Assembly: GCA_035726825.1 (NCBI GenBank)
Contig: JALNTX010000006.1
Coordinates: 1 to 64,000 of the forward strand
DNA: 64,000 nt
Source: Pseudocitrobacter sp913778145
GTDB lineage: Bacteria > Pseudomonadota > Gammaproteobacteria > Enterobacterales > Enterobacteriaceae
Direction: 5' to 3'
The notes below the pieces were generated by a model. It saw only the letters and a list, made by a program, of their open reading frames with translations. It was not told the DNA's origin and searched no databases. Shown here in pieces: positions 9,901 through 18,925 of this stretch. Positions within the stretch are counted from its first letter, which is position 1. Each line of letters opens with the position of its first letter. Position numbers and translations under genes: made by a program.

Positions 9901-10158
9901 ATGAAAAACGTAAAAACTCTGGCTCTCGCCGCTGTTCTGAGTTCTCTGTCATTCGCAAGTTTCGCTGCGGTTGAAGTTCAATCTACCCCGGCGGATCAGC
10001 ATAAAGTCGGTACCATTGCGGCATCAGCAGGCCCGAACCTGGCTTCTCTGGAAGATCAGCTGTCTCAGAAAGCAGACGAAATGGGCGCTAAATCGTTCCG
10101 TATCACTTCCGTAAGTGGTCCGAACAACCTGCACGGTACGGCTGTTATTTATAAATAA
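9901..10158 (+). CDS. bhsA: BhsA stress and biofilm periplasmic/outer-membrane protein (DUF1471)
   Basis: 85 residues: a signal peptide MKNVKTLALAAVLSSLSFAS cleaved near SFAA, then a small DUF1471/YhcN domain (HKVGTIAASAGPNLASLEDQ ... FRITSVSGPNNLHGTAVIYK). Length and sequence match E. coli BhsA (YcfR), a multi-stress protein that lowers outer-membrane copper permeability and affects biofilm. It is a single gene with its own terminator, divergent from comR, its expected repressor. Confidence 0.9.
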   Translation: MKNVKTLALAAVLSSLSFASFAAVEVQSTPADQHKVGTIAASAGPNLASLEDQLSQKADEMGAKSFRITSVSGPNNLHGTAVIYK

Positions 10159-10208
10159 GCATTAACTCCCTCATTAATGCCGTTTTAAATAAGCCACTGC
10201 TATAAAAA

Positions 10209-10240
10209 AGCCCTGAGTGATCGCATCACTCAGGGCTTTT
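10209..10240. terminator. Bidirectional terminator between bhsA and ldtC
   Basis: The stem AGCCCTGAGTGAT / ATCACTCAGGGCT with a 3-base loop is followed by TTTT on the + strand and preceded by AAAAA, giving a T-run on the minus strand. It serves the convergent bhsA and ldtC. Confidence 0.9.
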
Positions 10241-10258
10241 GTCTGTTTGAAATCAGCG

Positions 10259-11233
10259 TTACATCGACTGCTCTTGCGCAACGTGATGGCGGGTGACGTC
10301 AACCGGCATGCCGGAGCGCAGCTCCATCGCATAGTTCATCACATCCGTATTCGTCTGTGCCTTCTCTTTAAACGCACTCATCGTCTCATTCAGCACGATA
10401 GGCTGGGTTTTCGGGTCATCATCAATATGCTTTGACAGCGGCTGGTGAACTTCAACCAGATGCACGCCGCCCGGTTCAACCGAGGCTTTAATCGGCGTGT
10501 TGATGATATTCACTTTGGTGCCCGGCGTCACTTTCTCAAACAAGTTGCGGATATCACCGTCGCGCAGGCGAATACAGCCGGAGCTAACACGCATGCCGAT
10601 ACCAAAGTCGGCGTTCGTTCCGTGCAGCAGATAAACGCCGCCCTGTGCCGCTAAGCGAATGGCGTGATGGCCCATCGGGTTATCCGGCCCGGCAGGCATC
10701 ACCGCAGGCAAAATAATGCCCTGTGCTTTATAGCGCGCGCGGATGTTGGCTGTCGGAGTCCAGGTCGGATTGGCACGTTTGTCCGATACGGTGGTAACCA
10801 TGGTTGGCGTTACCGTATCGCCGCCTAGCTGACCGATGCCGATAGGGTAGACGGTGACTTTGTTGCTTCCCGGTGGGTAGTAATAGAGGCGCAATTCTGC
10901 CAGATTGATGACGATGCCTTCACGCGGCACGTCCGGTAACAGCGTTTGCAGCGGAATCGCCAGCACGCTGCCAGCGCGCGGAACGTACGGATCTACGCCA
11001 GGGTTTGCCTGCAATAACGCCAGGAAACCGACGTTATACTTTTTAGCGATTGCCTCCAGCGAGCCGCCGTCATTTTCAACCACGTGATAGCGGTTTTCCC
11101 CGACGAGACGGCTACCGTTGGTTGGCAACTGCCAGGTATTGGCGGAAACGGGCAGGCTCCACGCAACGGTTGCGGCAAGCGCGATGCCCATTGCCCAGCG
11201 CGTAAAACGTCTTTGTTTACTCATCATGTTCAT
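10259..11233 (-). CDS. ldtC: L,D-transpeptidase LdtC (YcfS)
   Basis: 324 residues. A signal peptide ends near SANTW (~31), a LysM domain spans ~48-95 (YHVVENDGGSLEAIAKKYNV), and a YkuD catalytic domain spans ~106-242 with His204 (LLHGTNADFG) and Cys220 in SSGCIRL. The enzyme attaches Braun lipoprotein to peptidoglycan or makes 3-3 crosslinks in the periplasm. The sequence is closer to LdtC than to LdtE or LdtB, and the order comR-bhsA-ldtC is that of E. coli. The start is one of several nearby Met codons (11233, 11227, 11224). Confidence 0.88.
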   Translation of the reverse strand: MNMMSKQRRFTRWAMGIALAATVAWSLPVSANTWQLPTNGSRLVGENRYHVVENDGGSLEAIAKKYNVGFLALLQANPGVDPYVPRAGSVLAIPLQTLLPDVPREGIVINLAELRLYYYPPGSNKVTVYPIGIGQLGGDTVTPTMVTTVSDKRANPTWTPTANIRARYKAQGIILPAVMPAGPDNPMGHHAIRLAAQGGVYLLHGTNADFGIGMRVSSGCIRLRDGDIRNLFEKVTPGTKVNIINTPIKASVEPGGVHLVEVHQPLSKHIDDDPKTQPIVLNETMSAFKEKAQTNTDVMNYAMELRSGMPVDVTRHHVAQEQSM

Positions 11234-11331
11234 CCAGTTAACAAGTCGCTAAAACATAAACGGATATTATGGTTGCTGGAAGTGTCGGGAAGTGAAGAGT
11301 GATTGCAAGTATGTGTAAATGTTTCGGATGA

Positions 11332-11356
11332 GGCAGCCCTTGCTGCAAGGGCTGCC
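11332..11356 (-). terminator. Hairpin after the TonB-dependent receptor gene
   Basis: Ten-bp perfect arms GGCAGCCCTT / AAGGGCTGCC with a 5-base loop lie 8 bp beyond the receptor stop. There is no strong T-run, so termination may be partial. Confidence 0.6.
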
Positions 11357-11363
11357 AGAGGGT

Positions 11364-13520
11364 TCAGAACGCCATTTTAACCGTGAATTGTACTTCTCGT
11401 GGATCGCCAATCTGGTTGCCAAGATTATTGGTGGCGATAGACGACGTGTAATAAGTCTTATCAAACAGGTTCTTAACATTCACCTGCAGTGTGACAGGGT
11501 ACTTCAGTTTCATTTTGTAGGCGGCGAAAACATCCGCAACCGCATAACCCGGCAGGTAATAATCTGCACCGTTGGTGCCGCTACGGCGACTTACCGCGTG
11601 GCCGCCACCGCCGACGGTGAGCGTATTGCTGTCGATAACGTTGTTGAAGTCATAGGTCAGGAACAGCGAACCGGTATGGCGCGGCACGTTTGGCAGCGGT
11701 TTACCCGCATAGTCCGGGTCTTCAAGCACTTTCGCATCCGTGTAGCCATAGCTGGCAATCACGTTGAGGTTTTCGGTCAGTGAACCGGCAACATCCACTT
11801 CCACACCGCGCGAGCGCACTTTGCCTGCGGTTTTAGCGACAGTTTCATCATCCACGTCTTCGGTGTAGAGCACATTTTTCTTATGAATATCAAACAGCGC
11901 GATGTTGGCGGTCACGCCATCGAACAGATCGAATTTTGCGCCCAGTTCATAGGCGGTTGACTCTTCCGGCGGCAGGTTACCGATATAGCTGGCGATGGAC
12001 GACTGCGGCATAAAGGCCTGTGACACGTTGCCGAACAGCGAAATGGATGGCGATAGCTTGTACACCAGGCCAAATTTCGGCGTCAGTTTTTCATCGTGGC
12101 TGTCGGTATTGACGTTAAACGGACGACCTTTCCCGGCATATTGGGTGTAATACTGGTAACGTGCGCCCGCCACGGCAATCCATTTGTCAGTCAGATATAA
12201 CGCATCCTGAACGTAGGTGGCGTAGCTCTCCTGTTTAATGCGCTGATCGCTGTCGGATTCAGAAACGGTGGTACATTTTCCCACTGTTCCGTATACCGGG
12301 TTGTAGATATTAAATCCTTTTACATTCTTACAACGAATCATATCCGTGCGCAGCAGATCATAATTTTCATACGCCACGCCGGTTAAAAGCTCGTTATAGA
12401 AACCGCCAATCACAATATTGCCCTGAAGATCCGCACGCGTGCTATGCATCCGCTGGGTTGAGCCCTGCGTGGCATCGACGCGACGCGTCAGGTCGCCGGT
12501 GGCGGAATCATAGGCGGTTACGCGTGCCTGGTTATCGTCATATTTATCCTGGCTAAAACTGTAATCAAAACGTGCCGTCCATTCGGTATTGAGGCGATAC
12601 TCCGCATTCAGCTGCGCCAGATCCGACTCACCGTTGGTTTCATTGTAAGGCTCATCGAAACGCTCCTTGCGTGAAACCTTTACCGCGTGCCCGGTATCGA
12701 GGTCGAAAATGGTGCCGCGATCGAACGGCGTGCGGTAGTTGCGGTGTGAGTACGACACGTTAACCGTCGCATCCTCGCCAAACCAGGTCAGGGAAGGGGC
12801 GATAAAGCTGCTCTGCTCCTTACCAAAATTACGCCAGTAATCTTCATGCTGATATTCGCCAATTAACCGATAAGCCAGCCGCGTGCCTTCAATCGGGCCG
12901 GTCACATCAAGCTGCCCGGTACCGCCGCCAAAACTGCTGGAGGTGGCGGAAATCTCGCCGGCAAATTGTTGTTCCGGCCGTTTGGTCACGACGTTAATTA
13001 ACCCGCCAGGGTCGAGAATTCCGTACAGCGTAGAGGAGGGGCCTTTCAGCACTTCCACGCGTGAGGTGGCGGCGTTGAAACTACGAGGCAGCACGGTGCG
13101 CAGGCCGTTGGTCATAATCGAACCGTCGCGGTTGGCGCCGAAACCGCGACGGGTAAACGCATCCTGCGTCCCGCCGAGAGTATTGGTTTGCACCACGTTG
13201 GCGACGTTATATAACGCTTCATCAAGCGTGGTGGCATGCTGATCCGTGAGTACTTGATCGCTGACGGTATTCACGACCTGCGGAATATCCAGCATCGGCA
13301 TCGAAGTGAGCGTGGCGGTAGAGGTGCTTAGCGGTTGATAGCCCTCGGTCACGTTTTTATCAGCCTGTGCGACGCTTGCGTCGACCGTCATCGTCTCTTC
13401 GGTCGGCTTCTGTTCGGCGGTGGCCGCGTTGACGGAAGGGGCGCTTGTCACGCCCAGGAAGATCAGTGAAAAAAGCGCGCAGCCATTTTTGCCCGTGAAC
13501 GACGGGGTTAAGTGTGTCAT
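11364..13520 (-). CDS. TonB-dependent ferric-siderophore receptor
   Basis: 718 residues from the Met at 13520 (MTHLTPSFTGKNGCALFSLI), which gives a signal peptide; an upstream in-frame Met at 13595 would bury it. A TonB box ETMTV lies at ~42-46. The plug follows, with VEVLKGPSSTLYGILDPGGL, the hallmark of FhuA/FoxA/FpvA-type receptors, then a beta-barrel ending in the aromatic C-terminus VKMAF. A CKNVKG...GKC loop may form a disulphide. It is divergent from an iron-type ABC operon, so the two probably form one uptake route for a hydroxamate or similar siderophore. I cannot name the ligand. Confidence 0.88.
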   Translation of the reverse strand: MTHLTPSFTGKNGCALFSLIFLGVTSAPSVNAATAEQKPTEETMTVDASVAQADKNVTEGYQPLSTSTATLTSMPMLDIPQVVNTVSDQVLTDQHATTLDEALYNVANVVQTNTLGGTQDAFTRRGFGANRDGSIMTNGLRTVLPRSFNAATSRVEVLKGPSSTLYGILDPGGLINVVTKRPEQQFAGEISATSSSFGGGTGQLDVTGPIEGTRLAYRLIGEYQHEDYWRNFGKEQSSFIAPSLTWFGEDATVNVSYSHRNYRTPFDRGTIFDLDTGHAVKVSRKERFDEPYNETNGESDLAQLNAEYRLNTEWTARFDYSFSQDKYDDNQARVTAYDSATGDLTRRVDATQGSTQRMHSTRADLQGNIVIGGFYNELLTGVAYENYDLLRTDMIRCKNVKGFNIYNPVYGTVGKCTTVSESDSDQRIKQESYATYVQDALYLTDKWIAVAGARYQYYTQYAGKGRPFNVNTDSHDEKLTPKFGLVYKLSPSISLFGNVSQAFMPQSSIASYIGNLPPEESTAYELGAKFDLFDGVTANIALFDIHKKNVLYTEDVDDETVAKTAGKVRSRGVEVDVAGSLTENLNVIASYGYTDAKVLEDPDYAGKPLPNVPRHTGSLFLTYDFNNVIDSNTLTVGGGGHAVSRRSGTNGADYYLPGYAVADVFAAYKMKLKYPVTLQVNVKNLFDKTYYTSSIATNNLGNQIGDPREVQFTVKMAF

Positions 13521-13633
13521 CTGTCTGTTTTCCCATAAAAAAGCTGCCTTATCTGGCAGCTCAAAATCGCGAAAAGTCATTGCCCGGAATCGCATGGCTT
13601 ACCTGTTGGCGATCGTGAGATACGCTCAGGTTT

Positions 13634-13652
13634 GTAATTGAGAATCATTCAA
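13634..13652. promoter_or_regulatory. Fur-box-like site upstream of the receptor gene
   Basis: GTAATTGAGAATCATTCAA matches the 19-bp Fur consensus at about 12 positions, including the central GA.AATCATT. It sits 114 bp upstream of the receptor start. The rest of the 406-bp divergent region (13521-13926) holds promoter-like AT-rich sequence but no gene. Confidence 0.5.
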
Positions 13653-13870
13653 TCATGCGAGAATGTAGTAGTAAATGTTTAGATTAATAAAAATTGGGGG
13701 GGAGATTTGTACTGATATTGACGGGTTGAGTCAGGGTTATATGAGTTTATCTAATTGATATATAACGTATTAATGTCTTTTCGATGAGCGCTGTGTACGC
13801 GATGTAGCCGTAAAGTGAGTGGAAGATGTAGCGCTATTGACTACTACATGACGACGCTGCATGATCAAAA

Positions 13871-13887
13871 GAGAATGAGATTTATTC
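13871..13887. promoter_or_regulatory. Second Fur-like site, upstream of the ABC operon
   Basis: GAGAATGAGATTTATTC contains GATAAT-like hexamers in tandem (GAGAAT-GAGATT-TATTC), 40 bp before the ATPase start. The match is weaker than at 13634. Iron control of the operon is inferred. Confidence 0.35.
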
Positions 13888-13926
13888 CAATTTGAAGTCA
13901 GGCCGCAGTGGCCGGAGAGTTAAACC

Positions 13927-14748
13927 ATGCCACAACGGCAATCACCGCACGCCGAACAAGGCATTGTGCTGGAATCATTAAGCGCTGGCTACGGCAGTCA
14001 ACGTATCGTCAATGACATCAACCTCACGCTTCCCGCCGGGAAGCTTACCGTCCTGATTGGTGCCAATGGGTCGGGGAAATCGACGCTGTTATCGACCATT
14101 GCGCGGACGCTAAAACCACAGGGTGGCAGCGTGCGTCTGAACGGACGCGACATTCACCAACAACCCACTAAACAGGTGGCCCGCCAGATGGGCATTTTGC
14201 CGCAATCGCCGGTCACGCCGGAAGGCCTTACCGTTTTCGAACTGGTTTCGCGCGGACGGTTTCCCTGGCAGGGGCTGATTCGCCAATGGTCTGATGATGA
14301 TGAACGCGCGGTAGCAGAGGCGCTTGCGCTTACGGGGACGACTGCGCTGGCGCATTTACCCGTAGAGAGCCTCTCTGGCGGGCAGCGTCAACGCTGCTGG
14401 ATAGCGATGGCGCTCGCGCAGCAGACACCGACCATTCTGCTTGATGAACCGACGGCCTGGCTTGACCTGCGTTATCAGGTCGAGATCCTGCAACTTCTGC
14501 AACGCCTAACCCGCGATCATGGCCGTACGGTGGTCACCGTGCTCCATGATCTGAATTTTGCCGTTAACTATGCTGATACGCTGGTGCTGGTGAAGCAGGG
14601 GCGGGTGGTGGAGGTACTGGACGACCTCACGCGCTGTACGCCGGAACTCATCCGCCATGTATTTGATGTAGACGTCGAGATGATGATAAATCCACAGAAT
14701 GGCAAACCGTGGTTTATGCCTTTCCGCGCAGTGGCAGACCGTGCATGA
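13927..14748 (+). CDS. Iron-siderophore ABC transporter ATPase (FepC/FecE type)
   Basis: 273 residues with Walker A GANGSGKST (45-53), signature LSGGQRQRCWIAMALAQQ and Walker B ILLDEPTAWLDL, plus the usual His switch (TVLHDLNF). The type is that of FepC/FhuC/FecE ATPases that power siderophore import. It is the first gene of an operon whose reading frames overlap by ATGA at each junction but one. The next gene starts on its stop codon. Confidence 0.92.
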   Translation: MPQRQSPHAEQGIVLESLSAGYGSQRIVNDINLTLPAGKLTVLIGANGSGKSTLLSTIARTLKPQGGSVRLNGRDIHQQPTKQVARQMGILPQSPVTPEGLTVFELVSRGRFPWQGLIRQWSDDDERAVAEALALTGTTALAHLPVESLSGGQRQRCWIAMALAQQTPTILLDEPTAWLDLRYQVEILQLLQRLTRDHGRTVVTVLHDLNFAVNYADTLVLVKQGRVVEVLDDLTRCTPELIRHVFDVDVEMMINPQNGKPWFMPFRAVADRA

Positions 14749-15773
14749 TGGCAGCTTCAATCCTCTCTCGACGTCGTTCTTCACACCGCGCCACTCTGGC
14801 TGCGGTGACTCTTCTTTTGCTGCTCATCGCAAGTGCAGTAATTCATCTTGGCTTAGGCGCGCGCGTCATTGCGCCGCGTACGGTGGTTGAGGCGCTTCTG
14901 AACTACGATCCGCGTAATTTTGACCATCGCATTATTGTTAGTCTGCGATTGACGCGTCTTATCGCCGCGCTGCTTACAGGCGCGGCGCTCGGTGTCGCCG
15001 GAATGTTGCTGCAAACGATAATCCGAAATCCTCTGGGCGAACCGCATATTCTTGGGCTGAATGCCGGTGCCACGCTGGCGATGGTTCTCTGCTCTGCGTT
15101 GGGTGTTTCAACGGTGCAGTGGGGTGTTATGCAACCTCTGGTGGCGGCCTGCGGCGCGGGGGGATTATTCGCGCTGGTGATGTTCACGGCCAGCGCCGGG
15201 CGCAGTGGCCCGACGGCGATGAAAATCACCCTTTGCGGCGTAGCGCTGTCCGCATTTGCGTCAGCGGTAAGCGCCGCAATTCTGATCCTCGATGAACAAA
15301 CGTTGCAGGCCATGCGCACCTGGCTTGCGGGCGATCTGGCGGGCGTGAGCCAGGGAATGCTCCATATTGCCGTGATCCCCATGGCAACAGGCCTGCTGAT
15401 GGCAATGCTGCTGGCTTCGCGTATTGCCCAGTTGGCGCTCGGCGATAACGTTGCCCGCGGGCTGGGCGTGAATGTGATGCGCACGCGTGCGCTGGCGGTT
15501 ATCGCCATTGCGCTGCTGTGCGGTAGCGCGGTGTCGGTCGCCGGGCCCATTGGTTTTATCGGCCTGGTGGTGCCGCATATTGTGCGTTATCTGGCAGGGC
15601 ACAACCTGCGCAGCGGCTTACTGCTGGCAATGCCGGTGGGCGCCGCGCTATTGCTGATTGCCGATATCTTTGCCCGCTGGCTACTTGCGCCGCAGGAACT
15701 GGCGACGGGCGTGATGACCGCGCTGGTGGGCGCACCGCTGTTTATCCTGATTGCCGTGAGGTTTTTCAAATGA
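14745..15773 (+). CDS. FecCD-family ABC permease 1
   Basis: Start taken at the ATG at 14745, which overlaps the ATPase stop (ATGA); a farther upstream GTG at 14709 would add foreign residues. 342 residues, about nine to ten membrane spans. Contains the family segments LTRLIAALLTGAALGVAGML, RNPLGEPHILGLNAGA and GPIGFIGLVVPHIVRYL, the last being the cytoplasmic coupling region that contacts the ATPase. It works as a heterodimer with the next gene product. Confidence 0.9.
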   Translation: MMAASILSRRRSSHRATLAAVTLLLLLIASAVIHLGLGARVIAPRTVVEALLNYDPRNFDHRIIVSLRLTRLIAALLTGAALGVAGMLLQTIIRNPLGEPHILGLNAGATLAMVLCSALGVSTVQWGVMQPLVAACGAGGLFALVMFTASAGRSGPTAMKITLCGVALSAFASAVSAAILILDEQTLQAMRTWLAGDLAGVSQGMLHIAVIPMATGLLMAMLLASRIAQLALGDNVARGLGVNVMRTRALAVIAIALLCGSAVSVAGPIGFIGLVVPHIVRYLAGHNLRSGLLLAMPVGAALLLIADIFARWLLAPQELATGVMTALVGAPLFILIAVRFFK

Positions 15774-16822
15774 ATCACGTCGTTGCACGCGCCGGTTTTC
15801 GTCGATTATCGCTGGGCGTATTTCAGCGGCTGATTCGCCCGCGAGCGTTAAAAATTGCGGCGACACTGGCGGTAATCATCGTGGTGTTGATTCTTTTTGG
15901 CGTTACGCGCGGCTCGTTACCCATTCCCGCCAGCGCTATCGGCAAGGCGCTTTTTATGCCCAACGCGCTCGACGCGCAGCAGATAACCATCGTGCGAGAT
16001 ATTCGTCTGCCGCGCCTGCTGATGGCGGTACTTTGCGGCGGTATGCTTGGTATGGCGGGGGCGGCGATGCAATCCATCACCCGTAACGGTCTTGCCGACC
16101 CCGGTTTAATTGGCGTGAAAGAGGGAACCAGCGTGGTAGTGCTTACGCTGATTTTGCTGTTTCCGTCCGTAGGGCTGGTCTGGCGTCCACTCGCCGGGAT
16201 GACGGGCGGGCTGCTGATTGCCCTGCTGGTGATGGTGCTGGCAAGAGATCTCTCTCGCCCACGGTTTATTCTGGTGGGGATTGGCGTGTCGTGGGCGCTG
16301 TCGGCGGCGATGGGGATTTTTATCACCACGGCGGATATTCGCGATGTACAAACGGCGATGACCTGGCTTGCCGGAAGTTTGCATGCCGCGACCTGGCCGC
16401 TGCTGGGAGTGGCATTGCTCTGGGCATTGCCTGCGGTCGTGATGCTCTATCTCACCGCGCGAGCGGCAGATGTCGCGCTGTTGGGCAATCAGGTTGCTAA
16501 CGGGCTAGGCGTGAATATCACACGCTTAACCTGGCTGCGTTTTCTGGCCCCCGTTCTGCTGACCTCAGCGAGCGTTTCCTGTGTTGGCAGCCTGGGATTT
16601 GTGGGGCTTATGGCCCCGCATATGGCGCGATTCTGGCTTCGCGGCGGGCAGGTGGCGCTACTGAGCGGCAGTGCACTGATTGGCGCGCTGCTGGTGCTGG
16701 TGACCGATACGGTCGGTCGGCTGGCTTTTGCCCCGTTACAAATTCCGGCAGGCATTGTGATTTCGCTGTTTGGCTGCCCGTTCTTCATTTTGCTGTTATG
16801 GCGTCGTCGCGACGTTTTATAA
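15770..16822 (+). CDS. FecCD-family ABC permease 2
   Basis: 350 residues with an N-terminal cytoplasmic stretch and about ten membrane spans. Family motifs: IRLPRLLMAVLCGGMLGMAG, TRNGLADPGLIGVKEGTSVV, GSLGFVGLMAPHMARFWLRG. The start overlaps the previous stop (ATGA). It pairs with permease 1 as in FepD/FepG. Confidence 0.9.
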   Translation: MNHVVARAGFRRLSLGVFQRLIRPRALKIAATLAVIIVVLILFGVTRGSLPIPASAIGKALFMPNALDAQQITIVRDIRLPRLLMAVLCGGMLGMAGAAMQSITRNGLADPGLIGVKEGTSVVVLTLILLFPSVGLVWRPLAGMTGGLLIALLVMVLARDLSRPRFILVGIGVSWALSAAMGIFITTADIRDVQTAMTWLAGSLHAATWPLLGVALLWALPAVVMLYLTARAADVALLGNQVANGLGVNITRLTWLRFLAPVLLTSASVSCVGSLGFVGLMAPHMARFWLRGGQVALLSGSALIGALLVLVTDTVGRLAFAPLQIPAGIVISLFGCPFFILLLWRRRDVL

Positions 16823-16832
16823 GGATCATATT

Positions 16833-17777
16833 ATGCGTTGGCTATTACTCATGCTGGCAGGCGTAGTGGCATCGGCAGGTGCGCAAACTCACCCGTTTAC
16901 CGACGATCTGGGGCGCGTGGTGCAGGTGCCCGTCAATCCGCAGCGAATCGTCTCTTTACATGACCTGGATATTACCATTCCGCTTATCGAGTTGGGCGTG
17001 CCGCCGATCGCTAGCCATGGTCGGACGCGGGCAGACGGTAGTCACTATTTGCGCTCCAGCGCACAGCTTACCGGTGTCGACTTTGATAACAGCAACATCG
17101 CCTTTATCGGCACCGCCGACATCGATCTAGAAGCGATTGCGGCCGCAAAGCCCGACCTGATTATTACTGAACCGAACCGGAATGTACCGGTAGAACAGCT
17201 GGCGAAAATTGCGCCGACCGTCAGTATCGATCATCTCCTCGGCAGCGCGCCGCGTATTTACAGCAAGCTGGCGCAGCTCACCGGTACCCAGGCGCGGCTT
17301 GCTGTACTGGAACGTCGCTACCAGGCGCAAATCGCACAGCTCAAACAGACGGTAGACACGCAAAAAATCACGGTGTCGGTGATTCAGGCCAATAACGGTA
17401 AGGTGACGGTACATCACAGCTACCATACGCTGGGCCGCGTGTTACGCGATGCGGGCTTCCGCTTCCCGCCGCTGGTTGACGCGATCCCTGACGGGCAGCG
17501 CATCGACGTCAGCGCAGAACAACTTCCCGATCTGGATGCGGATTTTATCTTTGCGACATATCGGTCGGACACGGGCGGCAAACCGCAGGATGAACTACAG
17601 GCAATGGAAAAAGTGATGCCGGGCTGGTGCGATTTCATGCGGGCCTGCCGCACGGGGCGCTACATTCTGCTGCCGCGTGAAGAGGTGATTTCCAACTCCT
17701 TTGCCGCGCTGAGTCTGATGGTGGCGCAGGTACAATCGCATATCGCCGGGCGGCCAGTGCCAGGAGACGCAAAATGA
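16833..17777 (+). CDS. Periplasmic iron-siderophore binding protein (FepB/BtuF class)
   Basis: 314 residues from the ATG at 16833, preceded by AAGGA; an upstream ATG at 16770 lies within the permease and gives no signal peptide. Signal peptide MRWLLLMLAGVVASAGAQ. Class III binding-protein features: FTDDLGRVVQVPVNPQRIVS near the start, FIGTADIDLEAIAAAKPDLI, and the long linking helix. It delivers the ferric chelate to the two permeases. Cys residues near the end (WCDFMRACRTG) could form a disulphide. Confidence 0.87.
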   Translation: MRWLLLMLAGVVASAGAQTHPFTDDLGRVVQVPVNPQRIVSLHDLDITIPLIELGVPPIASHGRTRADGSHYLRSSAQLTGVDFDNSNIAFIGTADIDLEAIAAAKPDLIITEPNRNVPVEQLAKIAPTVSIDHLLGSAPRIYSKLAQLTGTQARLAVLERRYQAQIAQLKQTVDTQKITVSVIQANNGKVTVHHSYHTLGRVLRDAGFRFPPLVDAIPDGQRIDVSAEQLPDLDADFIFATYRSDTGGKPQDELQAMEKVMPGWCDFMRACRTGRYILLPREEVISNSFAALSLMVAQVQSHIAGRPVPGDAK

Positions 17778-18670
17778 CACGCATGCCGCAACGCAAAGAT
17801 AAACGCCGGGTCGATCTGTTTGGCGAACGATTACGCCACCGTAGCGCGCAGCTTTCCCCGCGCCTGTTGGCTGTCGTGCAGTGGATTGATGAAAATCGCG
17901 AAGCCGTGCTCGACCACACGGCGATGGAAATTGCTCATGCTACGCAAACATCGGATGCTACCGTGGTGCGCGCCATCCAGGCGCTGGGTTTCGCCGGGCT
18001 GCGTGATTTAAAACAGACGATGGCGCACTGGTTTGGCCCCACCATTACGTCCTCGGAGAAAATGGTCTCCACGGTCAGTGAACTAACCAGCGACGTGCAT
18101 TCCAGTATCGATTTCGTGCTGGAAGGGCACCAGCGCGCCTGTGACATGCTGGCCAGCGCGCACAACCGCGTTGCGATCGCACAGGCCGTTGCGCTGCTTG
18201 GCGAGGCGCGTCAGGTTGGACTCTTTGGCATTGGTGCCTCCGGGATCCTCTCTGAATATACGGCGCGTTTATTCAGTCGCATCGGTTTACCATCCTACGT
18301 CCTTAACCGTACCGGCTTCAGCCTGGCGGAGCAGATTGTCGCGATGCAACGCGGGGATGTGCTGATCATGATGGGACAGAAATCGCCCCATCGTGAAGGG
18401 TTAACTGCGCTTGGTGAGGCGAAGCGTTTGGGGATCCCGGTTATTTTACTGACGCAGGCGACGGAATCTCGATTCAGCGAATTGTCGCAGGTCGTGATTG
18501 AGGTTCCGCGTGGTGAAAATGGGCGCGTGCCGCTACATGGCACGGTAATGGTTTGTCTTGAAATGCTGGTGCTGAGCGTCGCGTCGACGACCTCCCAGCG
18601 CACAATTCGATCAATGAAAAGAATCAATGAGTTGCATCGTTCGATTGGAAAATCATCAGGTCGCAAATAA
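17774..18670 (+). CDS. RpiR/MurR-family regulator with SIS domain
   Basis: 298 residues, start overlapping the binding-protein stop (ATGA). N-terminal HTH_6 domain (~1-90; AHATQTSDATVVRAIQALGF) and C-terminal SIS sugar-phosphate-isomerase fold (~135-265; VGLFGIGASGILSEYTARLF). Such regulators usually sense phosphorylated sugars. Translational coupling to a siderophore transporter suggests that it controls this operon. Its ligand is unknown. Confidence 0.88.
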   Translation: MTRMPQRKDKRRVDLFGERLRHRSAQLSPRLLAVVQWIDENREAVLDHTAMEIAHATQTSDATVVRAIQALGFAGLRDLKQTMAHWFGPTITSSEKMVSTVSELTSDVHSSIDFVLEGHQRACDMLASAHNRVAIAQAVALLGEARQVGLFGIGASGILSEYTARLFSRIGLPSYVLNRTGFSLAEQIVAMQRGDVLIMMGQKSPHREGLTALGEAKRLGIPVILLTQATESRFSELSQVVIEVPRGENGRVPLHGTVMVCLEMLVLSVASTTSQRTIRSMKRINELHRSIGKSSGRK

Positions 18671-18679
18671 TTTGAGTAT

Positions 18680-18716
18680 GAGGTCTACGACATGTTACTG
18701 CGCGACCTCTCATTTT
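18680..18716 (+). terminator. Possible terminator after the iron-transport operon
   Basis: GAGGTC and GACCTC arms about 18 bases apart are followed by TCATTTTT, just 3' of the RpiR-type gene. The stem is short. Confidence 0.45.
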
Positions 18717-18925
18717 TGAGTATCAATAGAAGATATCGCCGGTAATACTATTTTCAGCCGTCAAAAATCACGCTACATTTATTGTGAGCTTGAGAAAATT
18801 CTTAAATCTTTCTCAGTTTATTTTGGATGTAACGACGGCGGCTGGAATTGAAGACCTAATCATGTCTGAAGAACTATTGCCTGCCGTGTTACAGGATTTT
18901 CTCACAGGAAGTGAGGTATACACGG

